Part shown: positions 17,650 to 27,786 of the stretch, in pieces
Layout: the number at the start of each line of letters is the position of its first letter
How positions within the stretch are numbered: position 1 is the stretch's first letter
Source of the DNA: Streptacidiphilus sp. 4-A2
GTDB taxonomy: Bacteria; Actinomycetota; Actinomycetes; Streptomycetales; Streptomycetaceae
DNA length: 64,000 nt
NCBI GenBank assembly: GCA_014284505.1
Contig: JAAFYY010000001.1
Span: forward strand, 4,774,001-4,838,000
Direction: 5' to 3'
Translations under genes and position numbers: made by a program
Notes under the pieces: generated by a model
What the model saw: the letters and a program-made list of their open reading frames with translations, nothing else
What the model was told of the DNA's origin: nothing
Database searches by the model: none

Positions 17650-19445
17650 GCCGCCGCCTCCTGATCCGTGATGCGGTACTGGCGTGCCCACTCGACGGCC
17701 GCCGCGAAGTCCTGGGCGTGCGATCCCTCGTAGTGGCGCTGCATGACGGCCTGGGTCGGCAGAGTCGTCGCATGGACGAATCAGTGCCTCTCGCTTCTCC
17801 TCATCAAGGGTTCGGATCTCGTCCGGCGTGATCGTCTTCCGGTCCTGGAGGGTGGTCTGCATGGTCGTGCCGTGGGTACCGGACTGGTAGGTGGTGAGCG
17901 ATTCCCGGTAGATGCCGGCCAGCTTGCTGAAGTCCTCCAGCTCCTCCCCGGCGAGACCGCCGAGGGCCACCTTCACGGTGGATGCTCCCCAGATCATCTC
18001 CGCGCCCTCCTTGCCCCAACGCTTTCGGAGCTGGGCCATGTTCTGGGCGATGGCCGTGATGAAGATGCCGGAGCCGCCCGCAAAGCTGAGCAGTTCGGGC
18101 AGGTACGGCAGCGGCGACACGTTCGCCACCTCGTCCAGGATCATGCCGAGCGGCGGGTCGAGTCGGCCGCCGGGCGAGCGGTCCGCGAGCCGCTTCGCGG
18201 TCTCCGTGAACTCGTCAATGAAAGCGGTGATCAGGGGTGCCAGCGACCGCGACTCCTGTTCCCCGACGAGCAGGTACAGGGTCCCGTTGTCCTTGAGGAA
18301 CGCTTCGATATCGAGTCCCTGACCGTCTGCCGGAGCGAAGGTCGCACGGGCCATCGGCGCGAACAGCGGCGTCAGCGCCGTCTGGACCGTGGCGAAGAGG
18401 TTCGCGCGGGTATCGCCGGGGTTCCGGTAGAGGCTGTCCATCATGGCCGCAATCCCGTGCTCGGCCCTGTCCGAGCTGGCCAGCAGCTTGATGGGCTCCT
18501 CGATGCTGGGGTTGAATCCCCAGGTCAGGACGTCATCCATCGTGCGGCCCGTGAGAGCTGCCGCGTGCAGCCAACCTGCCAAGAGGCTGGTTGCGGTGGC
18601 TCCGAAGAAGCCGGCCCCGGAACTGTCGGAGGTCTCCGACTTCCCGATCTGGACCATGAGGTCGGCGCGCTTCATCGCCTTCCCGAAGTTCTCACAACCG
18701 GAGGTCGGGGACCACTGCGCCAGGTCCGGCCAGTCCACCATTCCCGTGGGGACCATGACCACCACCGGGCCAGCGGCGCGGCGGGTCAGGGCGGTGGCGT
18801 CCAGCACGTCGCGCGTAGGCTGGTGACGAGCGCTGGCCCCATCCAAGCGTGCAGCCAAGGGATGATGATCTGGCTGGTCTTGCCCTGGCGTGGTGCTGCG
18901 AGCACCAAGACGCTGCTTTCCACGATCGCCCACAGCGCCAGTCCGGCCAGCGTCCGCCCCAGGCTCACCGCGACATCCGATGCCGTGAACTTGGTGCCGC
19001 TAAGGGAGGGACGCACGGTCGACCCTCTGCGCACGACGGCCTTCGCGGAGAGCGCTCGGGCCAGCTGGTTGTGCGAGGCGAAGCCCCTCACCGAGCGGTT
19101 CCGGCTGCTGTTCCTGAAGACCCAGGCGGCAACCGTCGCCATCGCCGTGAGCACCAGGACGGCCGCGACGGCGAAGCCGACCGGTCCGGGCAGGTCGGAG
19201 CGTGCCGCAGCCGGCCACGCCTGCTTGGGATCGCCGAGGTGATGCGGGAGCTGGCGAGCAACGGCGAAGGCCGTGCCGAAGCTCACGGGCGGCCAAGCAG
19301 CGTGGGTGAGCAATCCGGCCAGTTGCCCGGTCGCCCAAGTTCCCATGGTCACGGCGACGACCACGATGATCAGGATGACGATCAGGTAGTCACTCGGGCC
19401 GTCGAGCAAGGGGCGGCGCGCAGTCGTGCTGTTGCTGCTGACCAT
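17646..19445 (-). pseudogene. VirD4/TraG-type coupling protein, two frameshifts as read
   Basis: The type IV coupling ATPase that feeds DNA into the conjugation channel. The N-terminus (MVSSNSTTARRPLL) has two membrane helices, LIVILIIVVVAVTMGTWATG and VGFAVAAVLVLTAMATVAAW. The Walker A motif is SVLVLAAPRQGKTSQIII (about 18880-18930), and the Walker B-like segment is PLGMILDEVANVSPLP (about 18130). A C-terminal all-alpha region follows. Frameshifts are near 18835 and 17770. The corrected end reads QRHYEGSHAQDFAAAVEWAR and stops at 17646, overlapping the next ATG. The start overlaps the VirB4 stop (ATGA). Confidence 0.85.
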
Positions 19446-20947
19446 CAGACAGCCATGCGTTCGTTCGTGTAGTACAGCTGTAGCTCGAACGGGGACAGGA
19501 CGGTCTGGACCACGTGGCTGGAGGACCGGCCGATCTTCCAGATGGCGCGGCCGATCTGCTCCCCGCTCCAGGAAGCGATGTGCGCGCACTCGGTGTCGGT
19601 GAGCCCGATGGCGTCACGGGTCATGGCCAGCGGGGCGGTGTCCTGTCGCAGGCAGATACGCACGTCGCAGCTGGAGATGAGGTTCCTGGCGATGGTCACT
19701 TCCTCACTCCCCTGCGCGCCGACGGCCTCGAAGTCGGCCAGGCGGTGCGTGCTGAGGACCTGGATGGTTCCCTGGGCGCGGGACAGGCGGAGGTCGGAGT
19801 CGAGCTTCCGGATCATCGCGGGGACGCGCATCGCGCGCCACAGCTCATCGCGGACGACCAGGCGGACCGGGCCGCCGGGCTCGTCAATGGCGGCCTGTCC
19901 CCAACTGCTCACGCAGGCAAGGGTCATGGCGACGGTCTCGTCCCCGCGGCCGTCGATCCGGCTGAGGTCAACGGTCTGGATCGGAGCATCGAAGTCGGGA
20001 CGGACGGTGGTCGGCCGGTCGAACAGCCCGGACAGGCTGCCGCGGCACATGTTGCCCAAGGCGTCCGCGACGGGCCGGATCATCTCGCGCAGCTCGCTGA
20101 TGTCTGCGCCTCGCACTCGGAGGTCTTCGGCCATCTCGGGGCGGGGGTCGCGCAGTAGTGCCCAGACGTCTGGGATAGTCGGGTCCACGAGTTCGCTGTT
20201 GCCGGTGGCCTGGCCGGAGGCGTGCTGGATGGCCAGGGAGAGCGCGGCCTCCTCGGTGGGGGTGAGGTCGCGGCCCAGGCGCATGACTAGCAGCGACGAC
20301 AGCAGGGTGATGCGGCGACGGTGGATCTCGTCCAGGCGCTCCCGCAGCTCCTCTCGGTCCGCGGGCAGGTTTGTGCCCAGCGGGCCGGCGTCCAAGGGGT
20401 TGAGCCTGGCCTTCAGACCGGGCCCCAGCTCGACCGGTTCGACTCCGAAGGCCCGCGCCACGGGGGCGTACTCGTTCTTGATGTCCCCGAGAACGAAGGT
20501 CCGGACCCCGTACGCAGCGAGACGCACCGAGAGGGCCTTGAGCGTCGCCGACTTTCCGGCGCCGGGCACACCGGTCACCAGGATGTTCGGATTGGTGATC
20601 AGGCCGCGGTGGAGCCATTCGATCGGGTGGCAGCTGAAAGCACCGCCAGCCAAGCAGTCAACACCCATGTACACGCCCACCGGCGGGATCGAGGCACCGT
20701 AGAGCCAGGGGTAGAGCCCCTGGATCTGCCCGGTGCTGCCCCGGTAGACGGGAACAGCGGGCATGACCGGAGCCCGCCCGCCGTACGGGCGTGCCCAGCC
20801 GCGACGCGGAGGGACGACAGGGCGTGGCTCCTTCTCCACCTTCCGGCGGTCGGTTGCAGGGGCGGCTGCCACGGGGGTGCCGAGGACCTGGCGGAGGTCG
20901 AACGCCGGAAGCTCGGCCGGCTTCTGGCGGGAGAGAAGAGGACTCAT
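19445..20947 (-). CDS. VirB4-like conjugation ATPase
   Basis: 500 residues, intact. VirB4-type ATPases power pilus assembly and substrate transfer at the inner membrane. Walker A is GVPGAGKS at residues 126-133. It is followed by TFVLGDIKNEYAPVARAFGV, the region PVRLVVRDELWRAMRVPAMI (Walker B-like, VVRDELW), and IQVLSTHRLADFEAVGAQGS near the C-terminus, all typical of actinobacterial VirB4/TraC-like ATP-binding proteins. It lacks the long N-terminal VirB4 domain, which is supplied by the SCO6880-like gene just upstream (3-base gap). Confidence 0.88.
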   Translation of the reverse strand: MSPLLSRQKPAELPAFDLRQVLGTPVAAAPATDRRKVEKEPRPVVPPRRGWARPYGGRAPVMPAVPVYRGSTGQIQGLYPWLYGASIPPVGVYMGVDCLAGGAFSCHPIEWLHRGLITNPNILVTGVPGAGKSATLKALSVRLAAYGVRTFVLGDIKNEYAPVARAFGVEPVELGPGLKARLNPLDAGPLGTNLPADREELRERLDEIHRRRITLLSSLLVMRLGRDLTPTEEAALSLAIQHASGQATGNSELVDPTIPDVWALLRDPRPEMAEDLRVRGADISELREMIRPVADALGNMCRGSLSGLFDRPTTVRPDFDAPIQTVDLSRIDGRGDETVAMTLACVSSWGQAAIDEPGGPVRLVVRDELWRAMRVPAMIRKLDSDLRLSRAQGTIQVLSTHRLADFEAVGAQGSEEVTIARNLISSCDVRICLRQDTAPLAMTRDAIGLTDTECAHIASWSGEQIGRAIWKIGRSSSHVVQTVLSPFELQLYYTNERMAV

Positions 20948-20950
20948 GGC

Positions 20951-22488
20951 CTACCACCGCTTCTTCGGCAGGCCCATGCCGACGGGCAGTGCGCCGCAGG
21001 CGAAGCCGATGTCCTGTGCGAACCAGAGGCGCTGGAGCTCGATTCGTGCTCCGGAGGCGTCGGCCTCCAGCGCGGAGCAGGCGTCTTCGAGGTCGGCTGC
21101 GTCGGTGACCGTGACGGTGACGTAGGCGCTGAACCTCACCAGGCCGTGGCCGGCTGCACGCTCGGCGTCCTGGGCTTCGGCTCGGTGCAGGGCCTGCTTC
21201 TCGTGCTCCGGCACTATCTGCCCGGACTTGTGTCGCATGCTGACGGCGACGTGACGGGCGGTGCGCTCCCTCATGACCTCGCGCTCAGCGGCACGGGGGG
21301 TCAGTGGCTCGACGTGCAGGCTGAAGGCACGTCGGTGTTCGCCTTCTCCCAGCAGGGGGGCCAAGGCTGTCGAGTAGACCTTGTTCCGCGGCCACTCGGC
21401 GACCCAGTAGGTGACCGACAGCGCGCCGTCGTGGGAGTAGTGGGCTCGGGCGCTCTCGGCGGCGACAGGCCCAGCGAGTCCGACGGCAACGCCGGGCTCG
21501 GCGGCCAGCTCCTGGCCGCGGACCGCTGCCGCGTTGGCGGATGCACGGCGTTCGGCGAGCATCCTGGCCGAGTGCGGGTCGAAGGCAGTTCTCAGCACCT
21601 CTGCGAGATCGCGGGGGGCGAGCCAACCCTCGACCTGGAGGTCAGCAGAGCTGATCGAGGAGGTCAGCGCACGCAGGTGTCGAACAAGGACCGCAGCGGC
21701 GCCGACCGTTCCACCGCCGGCGTTCTTGATGGGGCCAGCCGCTCGGGCGGCATCCATGGTGAAGGCGAGGTACGCCTCCCGCTGGGACGTGGCAAGGGTG
21801 GCGGTGCCCAGCAGCGACTTGGTGATCTCCACTGCCGCGGCTGGTGCGTCGCGGAGAGATGGTCGTCGTGCCACCGGTGCAGGGCCGCCCCGGACTCGGG
21901 CACCAGGCGCTGGAGAGCCTGGACTCGGGTGATCGGACTCCCTTCGGAGCACAGTCCCGACAGCAGCTGCCCCCAGCCAGCAACACGCTGGTCACGACGG
22001 CTGGAGTCCACGAGGCCGATTCCAGGGAAGCGGATTCGGGCGACGGCCGTGAAGGTGCGGTCTGTCCTGTTGTGGATCACTGCCATGGTCTGGCCGTTGC
22101 CGGTGTCGGCTTCAAGGATGGCGAGCGGGGCAAGGATGCCGGGCAGGTCCAGGGTGGGCGCGTCGGCTCCCTTGGCTGCGGGGTTGAAGGGGCCGGAGAG
22201 GAAACGATTCTGCTGCCGGTTGCGAAGGAGTGAGAACGACACGAAGGCAACCACCCATTCGTCTACGGTGCGGCCGGCGATCCGGGCGAACGCCAGGGCG
22301 ACCAGGAGCAAGGACAACGGCCAGGTGACTAGTCCCGCCTGGAGTCGGGAGGCCGCCAACGGCCAGATGGCAAGGAGGATGCCGCCGCCGAGCATGAGGG
22401 CGCGCTGCGCCGACATGCCGAACATGAATGCCACCTTCTCCTGTTGCCAACCGAAATAGGTGCGTGAGGTGGTCTGGGTGTCGCTCAT
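20951..22488 (-). CDS. SCO6880-family T4SS protein (PrgI plus VirB4-N-like), one frameshift
   Basis: Start MSDTQTTSRTYFGWQQEKVA with two membrane helices (about residues 30-65), as in PrgI/VirB3-like proteins. A soluble part follows (RLVPESGAALHRWHDDHL). The frame changes near 21870, and the rest (LLGTATLATSQREAYLAFTM, VEGWLAPRDLAEVLRTAFDP, YWVAEWPRNKV, then MGLPKKRW at 20951) continues in a second frame. Corrected length is about 512 residues, as in the SCO6880 family, which in actinobacterial elements precedes the VirB4 ATPase. Its start overlaps the stop of the TrbL-like gene (ATGA). Confidence 0.8.
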
Positions 22489-24140
22489 TTCGTTCCTCCT
22501 TCCTTGGGCTCACTCGGGGTTGACGGCTTCATCGGTCGGGGCTGTGGGGGTACTGCTGCTGGAGTGCTGCTGCTCGGGGGAGCCTGGCCTGCGGACGCAG
22601 AGTTCGAGGCGGACTGCGGAGGCTGAGCCGGATTAGTGGACGGGCCAGAAGCCGACTCCCCTGTGGCCGCCGGGCTCGCCGTGGAGTTCACGTCCGTCGG
22701 CACGACCGGCATCTCGACCGTCGGCGGGTCGGACTGCGGGGTGGAGCTGCTGCCGTGGGCTTCTTCGGCAGGTGCTCCGGTGACCGGCAGCTCCGGCGTT
22801 CCCTCGGTCCGTGCCTGACTGCTCTCCGTACCGAGGGCTTCACTCGGCGGCTGGGACTGGGGCTGGCTGTCGCCGCCCTCTGCCTTGTCGCCGGTCGCAC
22901 CGCTGGTCGGCAGTGGCGTGCCGGGGTTGTTGTACCGGGAGACATAGCCCGCCGGCTGCGCACCTGGGTTCGCCTGCATCCCAGCGTGCCCCGCCATCTT
23001 GTCCATGCCGCCGGCGAGGGAGTTGACGGCCTGCTGAGCGAGTCGCACACCGACGGCCGCGATGAGACCAGCCGGACCCGCCGCTGCGGCGGCGCCCGAT
23101 GCTGCTCCAGCTGCTCCACCGGCGGCTTGCCCTCCACCGGCGACAGCGCCTGCTGCCCGCGAGCCGCCCTTGCTGGCGAAGCTGCTCATCGTCCGGTCAG
23201 CTGCCGCTGAGCCGAAGTCGTCCGGCGAGACGCCGGACGGGCCGCCGGCACCCTGAGCGCTGAGCCGCCCTCCAGCGAAGCCAAGCAAAGCACCGAGTCC
23301 GGCTGCGCCACCGGTCTGCACGTTGGCGAAAGTGAAGAACCGTGCGATGGAGGGCCATGCGAGTGCCGCGAGCAGCAGCACCAGCATCCCCGAAAGGGTC
23401 GTCTCCAGGTCCTGGCTGTCACCGGCGAGGTTGAAGCCGAGCGCGAAGACCAAGGCCACGAGGGGCTTAAGGATGATCAGCTGGACCGTGGAGGTGACGA
23501 GCTTGGACCACCAGCCCTTGGTGCCTTCGGACATCATGCCCACGGCGGAGATCGGCGAAGTGGCAACCAGTACAGCGATGGCCGCGTTGCGCAGCAGCAT
23601 CTCGAACCAGAGGACGACGGTGAGAAGGATTCCGAGGATGCCGAAGATCAGCAGGAGACTGCCGCTGGTCTGCGGCTCCCAGGCGACGAGCTTGCTGATC
23701 TTGTCGGAGAACGCCGCGGTTCCCCCGAGACTGTTGTCCACGATCCACCCCGTCAGCTCGTCACTGGCCAGCAAGCAGGCGGAGGCGACAACGAGGGTGA
23801 GCATGAAAGCGAGAGCCGCCTTGCCCACTCCGATGAGGCCGGTGGCCACTGCCGATCCGTCGTGCGTGATCACCGTACGGATGACCTGGCCGAACAGCAG
23901 TAGTGCTGCCACGAAGCCAGCGAGGCCAAGGGAGATCGAGTAGACGTTGCGCAGTCCGTGGGATGTGAGGTCCACGTCGGGGATGGCGACGAACGCCTTG
24001 GCGAACGACGTGAGCACCGAAGTGGCAGCGTCCGCGAAGGACTTGCAGATGTTGTCCCAGGCGCTGGAGACAATGCTGTCTACCCCGTCGCCGACGATCG
24101 GTCCGGCGATGCAGCTGATGGGGCTAGTGATGCAGGACAT
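22485..24140 (-). CDS. TrbL/VirB6-like conjugation membrane protein
   Basis: 551 residues. Residues 65-300 contain about six hydrophobic helices, e.g. ISLGLAGFVAALLLFGQVIR, GKAALAFMLTLVVASACLLA, LLLIFGILGILLTVVLWFEM and MLVLLLAALAWPSIARFFTF, the profile of a polytopic VirB6/TrbL channel component. The C-terminal 230 residues are Gly/Ala- then Ser/Pro/Gln-rich and probably disordered or exposed. The N-terminus (MSCITSPISCIAGPIVGDGV) has two Cys pairs. It lies between the VirB8-like and SCO6880-like genes, as in related elements. Confidence 0.83.
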   Translation of the reverse strand: MSCITSPISCIAGPIVGDGVDSIVSSAWDNICKSFADAATSVLTSFAKAFVAIPDVDLTSHGLRNVYSISLGLAGFVAALLLFGQVIRTVITHDGSAVATGLIGVGKAALAFMLTLVVASACLLASDELTGWIVDNSLGGTAAFSDKISKLVAWEPQTSGSLLLIFGILGILLTVVLWFEMLLRNAAIAVLVATSPISAVGMMSEGTKGWWSKLVTSTVQLIILKPLVALVFALGFNLAGDSQDLETTLSGMLVLLLAALAWPSIARFFTFANVQTGGAAGLGALLGFAGGRLSAQGAGGPSGVSPDDFGSAAADRTMSSFASKGGSRAAGAVAGGGQAAGGAAGAASGAAAAAGPAGLIAAVGVRLAQQAVNSLAGGMDKMAGHAGMQANPGAQPAGYVSRYNNPGTPLPTSGATGDKAEGGDSQPQSQPPSEALGTESSQARTEGTPELPVTGAPAEEAHGSSSTPQSDPPTVEMPVVPTDVNSTASPAATGESASGPSTNPAQPPQSASNSASAGQAPPSSSTPAAVPPQPRPMKPSTPSEPKEGGTK

Positions 24141-24179
24141 CTCACTCCCCCGGCTTGTTGGTGCGGTTCATCAGGTTGA

Positions 24180-24935
24180 TCACTGCTTGAGTTCCTGCCA
24201 TCCCTTGGCGGAGGCATCCGGGGACTCCGGCTGAGCGACCAGGTGGCTGCAGTCGGTGTCATCGGTCGAGTCGAGGAGGTGCCAGTCCCCAGCGGACCAG
24301 TGCAGGTCCAGGGGGTACACGCCCATGCGGGTCTCGATTCCCTGACCAGGCGAACTGCTCGTATAGGTGGCAAGCAGAAGCACCCTCGCGTCGTCTGCCG
24401 TGGCGGACTGCACCTGGTATTCCACCGGCGACAGCACTACGGAGGCGTTCGTCGGGAGTTGGCCGGTGGCCGGGAGCCCCAGCTGCTTTCGGGCTGCGGT
24501 AGGCCCCGCCGCGATCTGCTGCGGCGCGTCCGACCAGCTGGCGTCGGCGACGAGCCGACCAACGGCGGCAGCACGGTCCGGGTCGAGCGTGGACCCGATC
24601 TGTCGCATGTACTCCACCCCAGCCGACACCGCGCCGACCGTAGAGTGCGGGTAACCGAGCCTGACTCCGTTGACGAGCTCGGTGCCCACGACCAGCTGAA
24701 GCGGCCCGTTCAGTACGGACGAAGCCTGGGGCGTAGGCGAACCCGAGGGCAGCGCTGATGCTGTCGCGCCGGGCAGCGGGATGGCTGCAGGTGGGGCGTA
24801 GGTCTTCGGAGCGCGGGGGCCGAGTTGGGACTCGATCGCAACACCCACTGCCACGATGGCCAACAATGCCGCGGCAGCCGCGAGCAGGAGCGGGAAGACA
24901 CGGCGTCGCTTCGGTGCGAGGAATGGGTTAGCCAC
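24180..24935 (-). CDS. VirB8/TcpC-like conjugal transfer protein
   Basis: 251 residues. A short cytoplasmic basic N-terminus (PFLAPKRRRV) precedes a single helix, FPLLLAAAAALLAIVAVGVA, then a Pro/Ala/Ser linker and a soluble domain (LQLVVGTELVNGVRLGYPHS, VVLSPVEYQVQSATADDARV, ETRMGVYPLDLHWSAGDWHL). A helix plus NTF2-like domain is the form of VirB8/TcpC assembly factors, which link channel parts outside the membrane. The DW-x-L near the end is typical of the group. 39 bases separate it from the TrbL-like gene. Confidence 0.68.
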   Translation of the reverse strand: MANPFLAPKRRRVFPLLLAAAAALLAIVAVGVAIESQLGPRAPKTYAPPAAIPLPGATASALPSGSPTPQASSVLNGPLQLVVGTELVNGVRLGYPHSTVGAVSAGVEYMRQIGSTLDPDRAAAVGRLVADASWSDAPQQIAAGPTAARKQLGLPATGQLPTNASVVLSPVEYQVQSATADDARVLLLATYTSSSPGQGIETRMGVYPLDLHWSAGDWHLLDSTDDTDCSHLVAQPESPDASAKGWQELKQ

Positions 24936-24956
24936 GGTGGAGTCAGTCCCTGCCGG

Positions 24957-25274
24957 CTACGCGGAAGCGCCGAAGACGGTGTTGATCATGGGGATGGCGC
25001 AGGCCGTGACGATCACGCCGCCGAGCGCCCAGATCAGGGCTCGCTTGCCCTTGTCGGCAGAGTCCGGCCGGTTGCTGAGGTGACCGATGCCCATGAGGCC
25101 GCCGGAGGCGACGGCCGCCACCGCGCAGGCTATGAGGCTGCCCCACTTCACATAACTGAGAAGCAGGTTGGTACCGCTGGAGCCGTTGGTCGGGTCCGCG
25201 GGTGCGGGGTTGTTGACCGCACCGGCCGCCAGCAGGGTGTGCGCGGCGTGCGCAACGTGCAGAGGAAGAGACAT
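24957..25274 (-). CDS. Pilin-like (VirB2/TrbC type) small membrane protein
   Basis: The start at 25274 gives 105 residues: a signal-like N-terminus (MSLPLHVAHAAHTLLAAGAV), a short polar linker, and two hydrophobic helices, WGSLIACAVAAVASGGLMGI and RALIWALGGVIVTACAIPMI, around a charged loop (NRPDSADKGKR). That is the form of VirB2-type subunits and of the small proteins that open actinobacterial T4SS operons. Longer in-frame starts exist (to 25361) but would lack the signal-like beginning. It is the first gene of the minus-strand conjugation operon. Confidence 0.65.
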   Translation of the reverse strand: MSLPLHVAHAAHTLLAAGAVNNPAPADPTNGSSGTNLLLSYVKWGSLIACAVAAVASGGLMGIGHLSNRPDSADKGKRALIWALGGVIVTACAIPMINTVFGASA

Positions 25275-25581
25275 GTGGGCTCCAAGTGCAGCGCGGACCA
25301 GTAGATCCGATGCGGCCCGGGTCCTCCGGCCTCGCATCGGCCACCCCGCGCCAATGTTCATGCTGATGGGAAAGCCCAGTTATCCCGCGGTGTGGCCCCT
25401 TGGGAGCTGTTTCACTCTGGCTAATGAGCTGTGGACAAACAATAGCCATAGCCAAATGCGCGTCGTCAACCAGAATTTATGTGACCGAGGTCACACATGT
25501 ACGCAAAGTATCCCCTGGCGGCCAGGCGTCACTGTGCGCAACCATGACCCGATGGCGATCGAGGGGAGAAGAACGCCAAAC
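25275..25581. promoter_or_regulatory. Divergent promoter region between the T4SS operon and the XRE gene
   Basis: 307 bases without a gene. It must drive the minus-strand T4SS operon and the plus-strand regulator. A TGGACAAA motif at 25432-25439 recurs in the other flank of the regulator gene (26089-26096), so it is a candidate operator. No strong -35/-10 pair is certain. Confidence 0.4.
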
Positions 25582-26043
25582 ATGACCACCCAAAACCAGG
25601 AAGACTTCCCGGAGGACGACGCCGGGATCGGATTCTTTGCAGAGAGACTGAATCGCCTCTTCAAGTCCGTGCATCCCCAAGACCGGGGCCCGTACAGCAC
25701 ACCCGAGGCGGCAAAGTTGATCAACGAGGCCGCCGGCCAGCCGGTCATCTCAGCCACCTACCTCTGGCAGCTCAGGAAGGGGAAGCGCTCCGACCCAACG
25801 CTCGGCCGAGTCGCAGCCATAGCAGCCCTGTTCAACGTGAAGCTGGACTACTTCAACGAGGTCAGGCGCCAGGAGCCTTCACTCACCGAGCTCCAGCTCG
25901 CCCAAGCGCTTCAGAAGCAGCCGATACGCGAGCTCGCCCGGCAGGCCGATGGACTCTCATCCGCAGGGACGGCAGCCCTGCTTGACCTGGCGCGCTCTCT
26001 ACGGGCGATCGAGGGGCTGTACGCCGCCGACGAGGGACCGTAG
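25582..26043 (+). CDS. XRE-family transcriptional regulator of the conjugation region
   Basis: 153 residues. The ATG at 25582 is preceded by GAGGGGAGAAG and gives MTTQNQEDFPEDD. An upstream ATG at 25552 would add 10 residues. A helix-turn-helix of SinR/XRE type lies at about residues 35-95 (YSTPEAAKLINEAAGQP, SATYLWQLRKGKRSDPTLGR, ALFNVKLDYFNEV). The C-terminal 50 residues are helical and may make dimers. Placed between the divergent T4SS operon and the lytic-enzyme gene, it probably controls transfer genes. Confidence 0.8.
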   Translation: MTTQNQEDFPEDDAGIGFFAERLNRLFKSVHPQDRGPYSTPEAAKLINEAAGQPVISATYLWQLRKGKRSDPTLGRVAAIAALFNVKLDYFNEVRRQEPSLTELQLAQALQKQPIRELARQADGLSSAGTAALLDLARSLRAIEGLYAADEGP

Positions 26044-26407
26044 ACGCGCCCGCTCCACTAGCCAACAATGTCCATCTTGTCGCTTTTCTGGACAAAGATG
26101 CAGAGCCCTCCAACTGGGGGTTCTTTGTTTGCAAATCGTTACCCTCCGGGTCGGCCCCCGATATTTCGGGGCTCCCGGTGCCAAGCCACTGCACACCCCA
26201 GGTGATCAATATGGACATTCCAGACCAACTGACTCGCCCGTTCTTTCACTCTCGCTGATGCAAGTCCGAATATTGAGAAACAGTAGTTGACATACCCTTT
26301 TGCATCCTGCCTATCTTTAGCGCCCCACGTCTTAGCTGTGGTGAATCGGACTAGCTCTGCGTTCTCGAACTGTGGATGCATGAGTGGCCCGACTGTGAAG
26401 GGGGCTC
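26044..26407. promoter_or_regulatory. Regulatory region before the lysozyme/NlpC gene
   Basis: 364 bases without a gene. An interrupted inverted repeat, CATCTTGTC / GACAAAGATG, lies at 26073-26100, within which TGGACAAA repeats the motif seen at 25432. A further half site, ATGGACAT, is at 26211. TTGACA at 26287-26292 and TATCTT at 26312-26317 (19-base spacer) form a possible promoter. GAAGGGGG precedes the ATG at 26408. Confidence 0.45.
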
Positions 26408-27428
26408 ATGAACAAGGCGGCGCTCGGTGTCGCTGCTGGGGTTGCATCACCGCTCGTGCTTGTGATGACGGTCGCCCTGGCCGCTGGCGGTGCCTCGGCG
26501 GTGACGCCCGCGGTGCTCAGTACGACCAACTGCACTGCTCCTGTAACCGCCGGCTCCACCACCGATGGGGTGAGCCTGACCAGTGAGCAGATCAACAACG
26601 CGCAGATCATCTACCAGGTGTCGGTGAACCTGGGTCTGCCCCAGCAAGCCGCCGTGGTGGCCATCGCCACTGCGATGCAGGAGTCCAGCCTCGTCAACCT
26701 CCCAAGCGGCGACTTGGACAGCATCGGCCTGTTCCAGCAGCGACCGAGTCAGGGTTGGGGTTCACCGTCGCAGCTCATGGACCCGGTGTACGCGAGCAAG
26801 GCGTTTTATGCCCGGCTCGTCCAGGTCCCGAACTGGCAGAACCTCTCGGTGACGCAGGCCGCCCAAGCCGTCCAGCAGTCCGGCTATCCAGGCGCCTATG
26901 CGAAATGGGAGAGCCTGGCCCGCCAACTGGTGTCCACGGTCAGCGGCGGAGCAACTGACTGCTCTGGCGGGAGCGGCGACGGAAGCGGCGGGACGATCTC
27001 CAGCCCCGTCAGCCTTCCGGCCGGCTTCACACTCCCGGCTGGCACGCCCGTCGCGGTGGTGACCGCCATCAAGTTCGCCGTGTCCAAGCTGGGCCTGCCC
27101 TATCAGTGGGGCGGCACCGGAAACCCGTCCTACGACTGCTCGGGCCTGATGATGATGGCGTACCAGGCTGCTGGCATCACGATCACCAGGACCACCTACA
27201 CGCAGGTCAACGACGGCACTCCGGTGTACAACTCCTCCGCCCTGAAGCCAGGCGACCTGATCTTCACCGCTGGCAGCGACGGCACGGTCACCAACCCTGG
27301 TCACGTTGGGATGTTCCTTGGCGATGATCTTGTAGTTGATGCTCCCAGGACAGGCGAAGACATCGAGATCACCAAGTTCGATGGACGGGTATTGGAACCG
27401 AGAAGCCGTGGCCTTTCGACGCATCGTT
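26408..27428 (+). CDS. Bifunctional lysozyme / NlpC-P60 cell-wall hydrolase of the conjugation system
   Basis: A VirB1-like secreted protein. A signal-type N-terminus (VASPLVLVMTVALAAGGASA) is followed by a lytic transglycosylase-like domain (AIATAMQESSLVNLPSGDLD with the catalytic-type ES, then SIGLFQQRPSQGWGS), a Gly/Ser linker, and a C40 peptidase domain with the catalytic Cys in NPSYDCSGLMMMAYQAAG and the His in NPGHVGMFLGD. It opens peptidoglycan for the channel. The printed frame ends at 27442 with RVLEPRSRGLS. A one-base shift near 27385 gives the family end YWNREAVAFRRIVQ and a stop at 27428, about 340 residues. Confidence 0.88.
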
Positions 27429-27786
27429 CAGTAGACGTGTAGGGATTCATCTCACCGCCAACCCTCACCGGCCGCACAGGCTCCGTCTGGGCTGTGGCGT
27501 TCCCCCGAGGGGCACCTCCTCGCCACCAACGACAAGCCACGGGACGGTGGTGGCTATGGAGTACGGCCGCGCTGGACCGCTGCCTCAGCACCGGCCCGAC
27601 GGATGAGATACCGACTGACGTCCAGTTGTCGTGTCTCAACGATGTCTGACTGATCTCAGTGCAGGCTGACCACCCGGTGGCCTGTTCGGCAAGACGTGCT
27701 CGTTCGACGCTCCAGGCAGCCAGGCCCGGTGGTCGGCCACGCGCAGATGTACGACCACCGGGGGCACCGCGAAACTACGCCTCGCA
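27429..27786. other. Intergenic region between conjugation and arsenic genes
   Basis: About 340 bases with convergent genes on both sides. The only structure seen is the hairpin at 27725-27762. No gene is supported, and the short frames here lack protein-like composition. Confidence 0.5.
27725..27762. terminator. Bidirectional terminator hairpin
   Basis: A perfect 11-bp stem, CCCGGTGGTCG (27725-27735) with CGACCACCGGG (27752-27762), and a 16-nt loop, between the convergent NlpC/P60 gene and trxB. Confidence 0.6.

Noticed and set aside
17743..22459. Long plus-strand frames (up to 712 residues) opposite the T4SS operon
   Set aside because: Shadow frames; the minus strand encodes VirD4, VirB4 and SCO6880-like proteins with recognised motifs and start/stop overlaps.
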